This document shows, in pieces, positions 1-7,714 of a DNA stretch of 64,000 nt. Below the pieces are notes generated by a model. It worked only from the letters and a program-made list of their open reading frames with translations. It had not been told where the DNA came from and made no database searches. The stretch's first letter is position 1. Every line of letters begins with the position of its first letter. A program made the translations under genes and the position numbers. Source of the stretch: Opitutaceae bacterium (lineage in GTDB: Bacteria > Verrucomicrobiota > Verrucomicrobiia > Opitutales > Opitutaceae); NCBI GenBank assembly GCA_028284385.1, contig JANQRT010000068.1, positions 248,001 to 312,000 on the forward strand, in the 5' to 3' direction.

Positions 1-1091
1 AGATTGGCCTGCTCGGCTAACCCGAACTTTAAGGCAAGTTGGTAGGGTGTGGCTCCATCGCCTCGCTCAAGGTTCGGATCGGCTCCTTTCTCCAAGAGAG
101 CTTCGATGATTTCCGCATCTTTGCGTGTTTCGATAGCAAGATGAAGGGCGGTCTCTTTTTTCTCTTTGAGGCAAATGACGTTGGTATCCACATTTTGATC
201 AAGTAGCCATAAGATCCCTTTACGAGCCGTTTTGAAATTCCTAGCAAAGCTATTGTAGCCAATAAGGAAATACAGGGGTGAGTTCCCGTAGTTTTCGTCA
301 GCCTTGGATAGTTCAGCTCCCGCTTCCTTGAGGATTTCCATGCACTCCAGAAAGTAGTGCTCACAGGAATGGTAAACAGATTCGCCGTCATTGAGAATGG
401 CTCCCGCCTCGATAAGCATTCGAGCCAGTTCTGGCTGGTTGGTTAACCCTGTGGCGCCAAAAAGGGGTCGTATCCGAGCTTGAGGCCAAGGAGGGGTGGC
501 ATAATGAGCGTTTGGATCAGCTCCCGCCTGGAGCAACAGCTTGCCGCATGCGACTAGACCAGTCGCGATTTCCGGATTCTCTTTCCCCATCATGGAATGA
601 CTGACGTAATGCAGGAGCGTCCAATCCTTGCCGCTGGGGCCGCCTTTTTCAGTGGCGAGCGAGGGGTCTTTTTCAAGAGCGCCTGCGAGAAGATCATTTC
701 GTCCTCCGACAACCGCGGCGTGCAATGACGAGTCGATAATGCGTGGCTCGTATTCCAGTAGAAATGCGGCTCTGGTTGGCCGCTCATGAGTTGCGGAGCG
801 TACGAAAGCGTTGATTTTCTCGTCCAGCGTGAGTGTTCGTCGTTCTACTTCCCGTTTCAATTTCGGCCAGCTAGGCAGGCCATATTCGCGAGCAATGACC
901 CTCTGGGCATCCGCGGTCCTAAAGGCGCTGCATTTTTCTCGCTCGTCTGCGACTTTATGTTCGCTCGAGGAAGTGGCGTTCACTCGATTAATAGCGGATT
1001 TGTCTCCTTGGCGAACGGCTTTGAGCAGGTCGCGAGCCTGCGATTTAAGGTGGTCCAAGCTTGGCTTGGCAGGGAGTTTTTGGATAGGCAT
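1..1091 (-). CDS. Ankyrin-repeat protein, C-terminus beyond left edge
   Basis: I translated this frame by hand from the ATG at 1091; it stays open to the window edge (about 363 codons). The start is supported by GGAGG a few bases upstream. The N-terminal ~75 residues form a helical region (LDHLKSQARDLLKAV ... AREYGLPSWPKLK) of a kind often found in front of ankyrin repeats in bacteria. Ankyrin-like units follow, for example ETALHLAIETRKDAEIIEALLEKGADPN and LARMLIEAGA. No signal peptide is visible, so it is probably cytoplasmic and binds proteins; the partner is unknown. It is transcribed away from the next gene. Confidence 0.85.
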   Translation of the reverse strand, partial: MPIQKLPAKPSLDHLKSQARDLLKAVRQGDKSAINRVNATSSSEHKVADEREKCSAFRTADAQRVIAREYGLPSWPKLKREVERRTLTLDEKINAFVRSATHERPTRAAFLLEYEPRIIDSSLHAAVVGGRNDLLAGALEKDPSLATEKGGPSGKDWTLLHYVSHSMMGKENPEIATGLVACGKLLLQAGADPNAHYATPPWPQARIRPLFGATGLTNQPELARMLIEAGAILNDGESVYHSCEHYFLECMEILKEAGAELSKADENYGNSPLYFLIGYNSFARNFKTARKGILWLLDQNVDTNVICLKEKKETALHLAIETRKDAEIIEALLEKGADPNLERGDGATPYQLALKFGLAEQAN

Positions 1092-1299
1092 AACCTCCAG
1101 TTCCTTTCTAGGATTAAGCTCGGTGTCCGCATGACGAGCAGGAATGAAGGTTCCTTAATATCAGTTATTAGCCAAGCGGGATTCTTCCCTTTCCGCGGAC
1201 CGGTTGCTTGCTTGAGCAGCGAAAATAGGTAGAACGATTGCCATTGCTCGATGCAAACCAAAAATGGACGCGTCCTGCTATTGTTAAAACTTCATTGTT

Positions 1300-1488
1300 A
1301 TGAAAGCGACTTCGAAACGTCTTATCTTTCGTTCGGTTATCGTTCCGGCCCTAATTGGTTTAGTTTTTGCCGGTGGATTACTTCTAGCTGCCCCTCATCT
1401 GGGTCTAGGTGTGGCATTCGCCGCTTGGATAGGGACTTTCTTCGTCTACAGCGTTTGGTTTGGTGTGCTCAACAGCTTTAATGATTGA
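1300..1488 (+). CDS. Small hypothetical membrane protein (62 aa)
   Basis: A short ORF with a basic N-terminus (KATSKR) and two hydrophobic stretches, roughly residues 10-31 and 36-57, that could make a helical hairpin in the inner membrane. It ends 21 bases before the YdeI-like gene on the same strand, so the two may be co-transcribed. There is no strong ribosome-binding site and I recognise no family. An overlapping ORF at 1251-1481 in another frame looks less protein-like. I treat this as a probable but unproven gene. Confidence 0.45.
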   Translation: MKATSKRLIFRSVIVPALIGLVFAGGLLLAAPHLGLGVAFAAWIGTFFVYSVWFGVLNSFND

Positions 1489-1509
1489 GTCTAGTCATCG
1501 CGCTTCTAG

Positions 1510-1998
1510 ATGAAAAACGAAATGGAAACATTCGTTTTCAAGTCAACCGTTTGCCGGATGGATGGAGGCATGCAGCCGCATGTTATTCCTGTGCCAAACG
1601 ATGTATCCGAAAAAATATGGCAATCAGAGAATCGAAGACTGATTGTAGGCATTAATGGATACGAATTGCGTCGAGCCCTGCAGGGGAGTCGAGAGTTTGG
1701 AAGTCACATTGTGATTGGAAGGAATCTGCTGAAAGAAGTGGGGGTGAAAATTGGCGATACCGTTTCCATTTCAATTCGGCCTGACCCTGATCCCGATTCA
1801 GTGGAGATATGCGACGAATTCCTCATTGTTCTCGAACAAGACTCCGAAGCCAATGAACGCTGGGAGGGGTTGACGCCAGGCATGCAGCGAAGCATTGCCC
1901 ATCACGTAAATGGAGCCAAGCGTGAAGAAACGCGCGTCAAGCGGTCTTTGGATATTGCCATGAAACTGAAAACGCGAACACTTCATAGGGATGGCTGA
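1510..1998 (+). CDS. DUF1905 / YdeI-OmpD-associated family protein
   Basis: A 162-residue cytoplasmic protein. The first ~95 residues fit the small beta-barrel DUF1905 domain (HVIPVPNDVSEKI, GSHIVIGRNLLKEVGVKIGDTV). The C-terminal ~40 residues match the YdeI/OmpD-associated helical motif: LTPGMQRSIAHHVNGAKREETR followed by basic residues, where the family norm is a PGxRRxxxxWIxxAKxxETRxxR pattern. YdeI proteins have been linked to resistance to antimicrobial peptides, but the biochemical role is unclear. The next gene begins 6 bases after the stop, suggesting one transcript. Confidence 0.75.
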   Translation: MKNEMETFVFKSTVCRMDGGMQPHVIPVPNDVSEKIWQSENRRLIVGINGYELRRALQGSREFGSHIVIGRNLLKEVGVKIGDTVSISIRPDPDPDSVEICDEFLIVLEQDSEANERWEGLTPGMQRSIAHHVNGAKREETRVKRSLDIAMKLKTRTLHRDG

Positions 1999-2004
1999 AG
2001 CGTT

Positions 2005-2859
2005 ATGAACGAATTTGGAATAGCGAAAATGATCGAGCGAATTATTTCTGTTTGTATTCTTGTTTTGGTGACAGATTCGGCTGGGGCGACTGAGTTCGAA
2101 GTTCACGTTTTCGAGGATATCGCATACAAGTCCGGTCCCGAATTGAGCGACTACGAGAAGCAGCGCTGCGCTTTGGATTTGCATGTGCCTAAAGGAAAGA
2201 CGGCTTTCCCGACGCTGGTCTGGTTCCATGGCGGAGGCATACGCAATGGGGATAAGGCTAACGACGTTACGCTTGGTGTCGCTCACACGCTGGCTAAGCA
2301 AGGCGTTGCCGTAGCTGCCGTAAATTACCGCCTTTCGCCCGAAGTCCAATTTCCAGCCTATATCGAAGACTGCGCCGCCTCGGTAAAGTGGATACGTGAT
2401 CGAATCGCTCGACATGGCGGCGATTCCAAGAGGGTCTTCATTGGAGGACATTCCGCAGGCGGCTACCTGACTATGATTCTCATTGATCCTCGCTATTTCG
2501 ATGAAACAGGTCTGAATTATACCGACATTGCAGGCTTGATTCCCGTGAGCGGTCAAATGGTCACGCATTCCACGGTAAGAGCTGAACGAAAGATGTCTGA
2601 AAATCGCGTTATTGTCGATCAAGCGGCTCCCTTGTTCCATGTCAGAGAAAGTCTGCCCAGAACGCTGCTCATTGCCGCGGATGACGATCTTCCAATGCGA
2701 CTGGAGGAGAATGTTCTAATGGAAGCTGCCTTGAGGGCTAGGAAAAACGAGGTCAGTTTGTTCGTTGCGGAGGACAGGGATCACGGAACGATCGTTCGGC
2801 GCATTCCGAACGCTGACGATCCCGTAGCGGAGGCGATCATCAATTTTATCATTGAATAG
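2005..2859 (+). CDS. Secreted alpha/beta-hydrolase (esterase/lipase, BD-FAE type)
   Basis: A 284-residue alpha/beta-hydrolase of the carboxylesterase/feruloyl esterase-like group. It has the oxyanion-hole motif WFHGGG near residue 75, the nucleophile elbow GGHSAGG near residue 150, an acid candidate in AADDDLP and the catalytic His in DRDHGTI near the C-terminus. The hydrophobic segment before AGATEFEV is a signal peptide, so it probably acts in the periplasm or outside the cell. A second in-frame ATG at 2029 would give a tidier signal peptide and may be the true start. It converges with bshA, only 1 base between the ends. The substrate is unknown; ester-linked acyl groups on polysaccharides are plausible. 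Confidence 0.85.
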   Translation: MNEFGIAKMIERIISVCILVLVTDSAGATEFEVHVFEDIAYKSGPELSDYEKQRCALDLHVPKGKTAFPTLVWFHGGGIRNGDKANDVTLGVAHTLAKQGVAVAAVNYRLSPEVQFPAYIEDCAASVKWIRDRIARHGGDSKRVFIGGHSAGGYLTMILIDPRYFDETGLNYTDIAGLIPVSGQMVTHSTVRAERKMSENRVIVDQAAPLFHVRESLPRTLLIAADDDLPMRLEENVLMEAALRARKNEVSLFVAEDRDHGTIVRRIPNADDPVAEAIINFIIE

Positions 2860-2860
2860 T

Positions 2861-3997
2861 CTATTGATTTCCTTCGTCTAGAGCCGATAAGTAGGTATCC
2901 AAATATTGGGGAACAATAAGATCTGCGGAAAAGTTTTCGCAAGCATGCTCCTTGGCTCTTCCCCCCATCTTCGCGGCTAGTTCTCTATCGTCGACGAGCT
3001 GGTCGATTGATTTAGCCATCGATTCAATGTCCTCGAATGAGTGCAGAAACCCCGTTTCCGTATTGCGAACGACTTCCGGGATTCCGCCAATAGAGAAGGC
3101 TATGGAAGGCTTTCCGAAAAACATCGTCTCCAAAATGCTGAGACAAAAGCTTTCTCGTTCCGAAGTATAGAGTCCGGCATCCGCCGTTTGGAGATAGTTT
3201 TCTACGAGATATTCGTTGTCTACCACTCGAAGATTAGATTGGATGCCTAGATCCTTGGCCAACGACTGGAATTCGTCAAACGGGGAGCCGGCAAGCACGA
3301 CTAGCTTTAGACGTTCTTTTCGTTGGCAGGAGGCGAGCGTTTTCAATAGCAGATCGACTCGCTTCACGGGACGCAGATTGGACATGTGCAGAAGAACGAA
3401 ATCGTCCCCAATGTCGAGTTGCTTTCGAATTTCTTCTTGGGTTCTGGTCGGACGGCTTGGAGTAAAAAAGTTATGGACGACCCGTATTCGATTTTCAATG
3501 TCGAAGGTCTTAATCGTGTCCTGTCTCAGGCTTTCAGATACCGTCGTAACCGCATCTGACTGGTTTAATGCATGCTGAATAGCGAATTTATAATTCCGGT
3601 TTTGACCTAGCAGAGTGGTATCAGTGCCGTGGAGCGTAGTGATTATTTTAGGTTGGCTGCCTCCAATCATTTCGCGAGCGATGCAAGATGCGGTGGCATG
3701 AGGCACGGCATAGTGGGCGTGGATAATATCCAGCTTTTCGCTAGCCGCCACTTCTGCGATTTTGACGGCCAGAGGTAGGGTATATTCAGCGTACTCGAAG
3801 GGCCGATAATTGGCAACCGGTACCTTGTGGAAACGGATTCGGGAATCGTCGAGATTCAAGCGGAACGGTTTTTCGTAGCTAAAGAAATGGATATCATGGT
3901 CTCGTTGAGCTAGCTCCATTGCTAGGGATGAGGCCAGGATGCCGCTTCCCCCAATCAGAGGGTAGCCTATGATGCCGATTTTCAATTTCCTGCCCAT
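2861..3997 (-). CDS. bshA: BshA, N-acetyl-glucosaminyl L-malate synthase
   Basis: A 378-residue GT4 glycosyltransferase that joins UDP-GlcNAc to L-malate, the first step of bacillithiol synthesis. It opens with KIGIIGYPLIGGSGILASSLAMEL, the glycine-rich BshA start. HAHYAVPHA, ITTLHGTD and the C-terminal ESFCLSILETM (E-x7-E donor-binding motif) are also typical of BshA. Length is normal. It is the last gene of a minus-strand operon, 28 bases after bshB1, which supports the specific assignment over a generic glycosyltransferase. Confidence 0.92.
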   Translation of the reverse strand: MGRKLKIGIIGYPLIGGSGILASSLAMELAQRDHDIHFFSYEKPFRLNLDDSRIRFHKVPVANYRPFEYAEYTLPLAVKIAEVAASEKLDIIHAHYAVPHATASCIAREMIGGSQPKIITTLHGTDTTLLGQNRNYKFAIQHALNQSDAVTTVSESLRQDTIKTFDIENRIRVVHNFFTPSRPTRTQEEIRKQLDIGDDFVLLHMSNLRPVKRVDLLLKTLASCQRKERLKLVVLAGSPFDEFQSLAKDLGIQSNLRVVDNEYLVENYLQTADAGLYTSERESFCLSILETMFFGKPSIAFSIGGIPEVVRNTETGFLHSFEDIESMAKSIDQLVDDRELAAKMGGRAKEHACENFSADLIVPQYLDTYLSALDEGNQ

Positions 3998-4025
3998 TCG
4001 CTTAAGTCCCTGTTCAAGTCGGATT

Positions 4026-4742
4026 TCAGAAGACTCTGGCAGTTGGTGGCAGATCGCTTACTTCACTTGTTACCAGTGGATCATTCGAGTACAGGCCCTG
4101 GGCAAATTCCAATCCGCACTGAAGCCCCCACACTCTGGCTCGCGATTCTTGAAGCTCGAGGTAGTTCCGCGTTTGCAATTGCGTTTGGTGGCACTGCATC
4201 AGTTTGAGCCATTTGTCGTGAACATCGCTTATGTCTACCAGGATGTCAGGAAGGGCTCCGAATTCAGCCGAAGGAGTGATGGCAAATTGATAAAACGCTT
4301 CTATCTCGTGAGCTTCGTGGGCTGCCAAGGTGTCGATTCCTCCATATCGAGCCATTCGAGAAGCGTCTCTGACGAGGTTGCTTATGGCGACGTGGTCTGG
4401 GTGTTGATTCGAGGAGTCTGTCGGAGCAAGGACGATTTGAGGACGGACTTCCCGAACGACTTGAGCGATTAGCAGAGCATTGTTTTTCGTGGCTTCAATT
4501 TTCCCGTCTCCACCCAGGTCGATAAATCGAAGTTCCGCGCCCAGCATTTTCGCAGCCTCCTCACTTTCGGCAACACGTTCTTCTGCGGAGCCATTCGTTC
4601 CCGATTCGCCCTTCGAACATACAAGTATGTGGATACGTGTTCCCTTTTCAGCCTCCTTTAGAAGAATGCCCCCGCATCCGAATTCGACGTCATCGGGGTG
4701 GGCGCCAACGGCGAATATCGTTTTATGGGCTGGTTGAATCAT
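4026..4742 (-). CDS. bshB1: BshB1, bacillithiol biosynthesis deacetylase
   Basis: A 238-residue LmbE/PIG-L zinc deacetylase that removes the acetyl group from GlcNAc-malate. The zinc motif AHPDDVE is at residues 14-20, with the catalytic/metal residues His15, Asp17 and Asp18, followed by FGCGG as in BshB1. The third metal His lies in QHPDHVAIS (residues 113-121). Length is standard. It sits between the BshC-like gene (27-base gap) and bshA (28-base gap) on one transcript. Confidence 0.92.
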   Translation of the reverse strand: MIQPAHKTIFAVGAHPDDVEFGCGGILLKEAEKGTRIHILVCSKGESGTNGSAEERVAESEEAAKMLGAELRFIDLGGDGKIEATKNNALLIAQVVREVRPQIVLAPTDSSNQHPDHVAISNLVRDASRMARYGGIDTLAAHEAHEIEAFYQFAITPSAEFGALPDILVDISDVHDKWLKLMQCHQTQLQTRNYLELQESRARVWGLQCGLEFAQGLYSNDPLVTSEVSDLPPTARVF

Positions 4743-4769
4743 TTGCTATGCTCGGGGCTGGTCTATTTA

Positions 4770-5543
4770 TTAACAAGCTTTTCCCACGTAGGCCTCGTTA
4801 AGGCGATCAATAAAATCCCGTTCGATGAAATTGATTTCAGGAGTGTCCGCCGTATTCATATACTTGATTTCGCTAGCTCCGGCTATGTAATGAGAGCATT
4901 GTACGATGGATTGCATCCAGGGCAAGCGCGTGTCGCGAGCTGGGCTTATTTTCGACTTATCGTATTTCTGCGCCTGGAGCTCAATATAGACGTCGCCTCC
5001 TTTGTGCAACAGGAGTTTCCCCTCCGATTTTCTTGCTCTGACGCATTCGCCATCGTGTTCCACGTCTACATAGTAGTCGTCTATCGCAATGGCTTGTCTT
5101 CTGGCATTCGGATCGCTTGATCTCACGATCTCCATGTCATCGACGAGCCCCATTCCGCGATACATCTCCAAGCAAAAGTCGGCTACGGCGTTCGCCTTTA
5201 CGTTCCCAAATAAATCGACGAGATCTTTGTCTACGTAATTGGGGAGCTGTCGATGCATGTTGGCTTTCCAGTCATGCTCGATTCGTTTTGCGTAAAGCGG
5301 CGAGTATTTTTTTTGCAGCGAGTTTTCACAGAGAAAATTGAGATGATCAAGACGCTGGGAGTGACGCTCTTCGAGGATTGTCATCGTTTCACGGTGATCA
5401 TGATCGCTATCGTGGAAGAAGAAGACGATTTTCCCTCCGATCTTCTCGCGCAGTTTCCTCGCCGTAATTATTTTCGAATACAGGAATCGCTTTGGGAAAA
5501 ATCCGCAAGGTTGTTGGCCGAAACAGATGACAGGCTCGTCCAT
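4770..5543 (-). CDS. Compact BshC-like protein (putative cysteine ligase)
   Basis: A 257-residue protein, about half the usual length of BshC (roughly 520-540 aa), the enzyme that adds cysteine to GlcN-malate. Two BshC landmarks survive. FGQQP (residues 8-12) followed by FLYSKIITARKL and HDSDHDH (44-50) correspond to the BshC N-terminus (GQQ ... YK.LTA..LA ... ASEDHDF). Residues 199-229, with SPARDTR, Q211 and AGASEIKYM, correspond to the later core SP....R...Q..LLP..AYV.GP.E.AY. The parts between and after are shortened and there is no long C-terminal coiled coil. It sits between the symporter (7-base gap) and bshB1 (27-base gap). I infer a minimal BshC; activity is untested. Confidence 0.7.
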   Translation of the reverse strand: MDEPVICFGQQPCGFFPKRFLYSKIITARKLREKIGGKIVFFFHDSDHDHRETMTILEERHSQRLDHLNFLCENSLQKKYSPLYAKRIEHDWKANMHRQLPNYVDKDLVDLFGNVKANAVADFCLEMYRGMGLVDDMEIVRSSDPNARRQAIAIDDYYVDVEHDGECVRARKSEGKLLLHKGGDVYIELQAQKYDKSKISPARDTRLPWMQSIVQCSHYIAGASEIKYMNTADTPEINFIERDFIDRLNEAYVGKAC

Positions 5544-5550
5544 GTGTCCT

Positions 5551-7251
5551 TCAAGCTTGTTTTTCGTCCCCGCGGAAAAGGGTGAATTGGAGAATCAACG
5601 AAAGAATCACTACGTATATGCAGCCCAGTGGATTGTACCAGAGATATTCGATACTTAGGGTCTTGTACATGACTAGTATTAGAGCCTGGGATATCAAGGC
5701 GGCATAGAAAACGGCGTTTCCTTTTATCGTTCGCATGAAAAAGGCGACGATGAACAATCCGAGAATCACGCCGTAGAAAATGGATCCGACTATGTTCACC
5801 GCTTCGATTAGATTCTCGACTAGATTTGCGAATAGGGCGAATAGGATGGCGACGATGCCCCACAGAGCGGTAAAAATGCGAGACGCTCCTAGAAAGTGAG
5901 CGTCGTCGGCTTCCTTTTTCTTCATTTTTCGGTAGAAGTCGATGGCCGTAGTAGAGCCGAGCGCATTGAGTTCGGAGGCGGTGGAAGACATGGCGGCGGA
6001 GAAAATCACCGCCATCAGCAGACCCACCAATCCATGGGGCAGGTAGTTTAGTATGAACGTGATGAATACGTAGTCGGAGTCTTGAGTTTCCAGGCTGGGA
6101 TCCACCTTTTCAATTATCTCCTTAACTTCAGAGCGGATCGCTTCTCCCTCCGCTTGCAATCGTTTCAGGACTTCCTTTTCGGCGGCAATAGACTCTGTGA
6201 TATCATATTCTATAGACCTTGCCATGCGAGATATGGAGTTTTCCTTCTTGGCGAAGGTCGTTGAGTATCTTTCCTCTAAGGCTGCTAGCTCGTCTGCGTA
6301 CTCCGTTTCCGCGATCTCATCTAAGGTAGCTTGATTAAAAAAGACCGGCGGCTTCTCGAATTGATAGAAGACGAATACCATCACGCCGACGAACAGAATG
6401 AAAAACTGCATGGGAATCTTCACAACCGCATTGAAGAGAAGACCCATTCGGCTTTCCGTAACCGAGGTACCTGCAATGTAGCGCTGCACTTGCGACTGAT
6501 CGGTCCCAAAGTAGGAAAGCATCAGAAAAGTCGCTCCCAGTATGCCCGACCAGAAAGTGTAGCGTTCGTCGAGATCGAAGGAGAAGTCGACCAACTGCAA
6601 CTTGTCCATCTGTCCGGCAATGGCAATCGCCTGGCCAAACGAGACATCGTTTGGCAACTGCTTGATGATCATGATGAAAGCGACAAACATGCCGAGCAGG
6701 ATTATGCTCATTTGGTAGCGTTGGGTAATGCTTACCGCTTTCGTCCCTCCGGAAACGGTGTAGACGATCACCAATGCACCCACTAGAATGATCGTCAAAT
6801 CCAGGCTCCATCCCAGAACAGTGGATACAACGATGGCAGGCGCGTAAATTGTAATTCCCGCGGCAAGCCCTCTGTTTACGAGAAAGAAAAAAGCGCCGAG
6901 CAGGCGAGTTTTGGCATCGAATCTCTGGCCTAGGTATTCATAGGCCGTATACACTCTTAATCGCTGATAGATAGGGATGAAAAAGATGCATATGATGATG
7001 ATGGCCAACGGCATTCCGAAGTAGATTTGGACGAAACGCATGCCATCGGCGTAGGCTTGTCCTGGAGTCGACAGAAAAGTGATGGCGCTGGCCTGCGTGG
7101 CCATGACCGACAGTCCGATCGTGCCCCAGCGAATGCTGCTATCGCCTTTCAAGTAGGCGTCCAGGTTCCCGCCCTTGCGAGTTCGCCACATCCCATAGAA
7201 GGCAATGGCAAGTAGGGTTCCTATCAGAATTGTGTAATCGATCGGACTCAC
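5551..7251 (-). CDS. Sodium:solute symporter (SSS family)
   Basis: A 566-residue inner-membrane transporter with about 13 hydrophobic segments. Recognisable SSS features are SVMATQASAITFLSTPGQAY (residues 48-67), YEYLGQRFD (104-112) and FSAAMSSTASELNALGS, the conserved sodium-site region. Between two membrane segments (about residues 300-392) lies a long charged loop predicted to be helical or coiled-coil (ELAALEERYS, AAEKEVLKRLQAEGE), larger than in PutP or SGLT members. The start is GTG, overlapping the stop of the upstream 46-aa ORF. The substrate is unknown; the operon suggests a bacillithiol precursor or product, or an unrelated sugar acid. Confidence 0.9.
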   Translation of the reverse strand: MSPIDYTILIGTLLAIAFYGMWRTRKGGNLDAYLKGDSSIRWGTIGLSVMATQASAITFLSTPGQAYADGMRFVQIYFGMPLAIIIICIFFIPIYQRLRVYTAYEYLGQRFDAKTRLLGAFFFLVNRGLAAGITIYAPAIVVSTVLGWSLDLTIILVGALVIVYTVSGGTKAVSITQRYQMSIILLGMFVAFIMIIKQLPNDVSFGQAIAIAGQMDKLQLVDFSFDLDERYTFWSGILGATFLMLSYFGTDQSQVQRYIAGTSVTESRMGLLFNAVVKIPMQFFILFVGVMVFVFYQFEKPPVFFNQATLDEIAETEYADELAALEERYSTTFAKKENSISRMARSIEYDITESIAAEKEVLKRLQAEGEAIRSEVKEIIEKVDPSLETQDSDYVFITFILNYLPHGLVGLLMAVIFSAAMSSTASELNALGSTTAIDFYRKMKKKEADDAHFLGASRIFTALWGIVAILFALFANLVENLIEAVNIVGSIFYGVILGLFIVAFFMRTIKGNAVFYAALISQALILVMYKTLSIEYLWYNPLGCIYVVILSLILQFTLFRGDEKQA

Positions 7252-7388
7252 GAGAACTGTTTCATAAATAGATAGAAAAGAGCCACTTCGATCGTGAAGA
7301 ACACGATTACAAATCCATATGCTCTACGCCAAGTTCCAAAAAACGGAACCTCCTCATGATCTTCTCGCGATTTACTGGAATCATCCAT
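7248..7388 (-). CDS. 46-aa single-span membrane protein, probable symporter partner
   Basis: A short ORF read by hand: ATG at 7388, stop TGA at 7248-7250, overlapping the GTG start of the symporter (GTGA). The N-terminal ~20 residues are polar and acidic (MDDSSKSREDHEEVPFFG). Then comes TWRRAYGFV and one transmembrane helix ending FLYLFMKQFS-like (exactly ALFYLFMKQFS). Small single-span proteins of this shape are commonly encoded just before SSS transporters. Translational coupling, the 4-base gap to the preceding gene and its composition argue that it is real. I infer a small accessory subunit. Confidence 0.75.
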   Translation of the reverse strand: MDDSSKSREDHEEVPFFGTWRRAYGFVIVFFTIEVALFYLFMKQFS

Positions 7389-7392
7389 TTCT

Positions 7393-7710
7393 TCAATTTC
7401 CTAAGGATACTAGGTTGGCAAACAAGCGATAAGCTCCTGGCACACCAGCTGGCAATTGCCTAAACCATGAATAGCTTGTATAGATAAAGTATCCTTTTCC
7501 ATATCGGGCTACCAAAAGGCCGCCTTTTTTGGGCTCCTCACCTGGATGCGTGCTAACATGTAGTACCCGTCCCATGACACTTAGTTTCTTGATTGCCAGT
7601 TGTATTTCCGCTGAGCTCGTCGATTCAGGAAGGGGCGTAGACGCCTCGGCTGGAAGACTGATGGCCAGAAAACCGAGCAGGTGAGCGAGACGGAAAGGCA
7701 GAAAAATCAT
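7393..7710 (-). CDS. Miniature secreted protein derived from a large PIG-L protein by internal deletion
   Basis: A 105-residue protein with a signal peptide (residues 1-24). Residues 36-59 (EIQLAIKKLSVMGRVLHVSTHPGEE) look like the start of large secreted PIG-L deacetylases (..LKKLNVLGSVLYVAAHPDDEN), but the zinc motif HPDDE is HPGEE. Residues 64-105 (VARYGKGYFIYTSYSWFRQLP, then AGVPGAYRLFANLVS) match the extreme C-terminus of the same family. Several hundred residues are missing between them, in frame. ATG 7710 lies 4 bases after the previous stop; an in-frame ATG at 7749 is an alternative. It is unlikely to be a deacetylase and may be a relic or a repurposed domain. Confidence 0.7.
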   Translation of the reverse strand: MIFLPFRLAHLLGFLAISLPAEASTPLPESTSSAEIQLAIKKLSVMGRVLHVSTHPGEEPKKGGLLVARYGKGYFIYTSYSWFRQLPAGVPGAYRLFANLVSLGN

Positions 7711-7714
7711 CTTT

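Noticed and set aside
980..1261. Minus-strand ORF upstream of and overlapping the start of the ankyrin gene.
   Set aside because: Its composition is not protein-like and the ankyrin frame, with a good ribosome-binding site at 1091, explains the strand.
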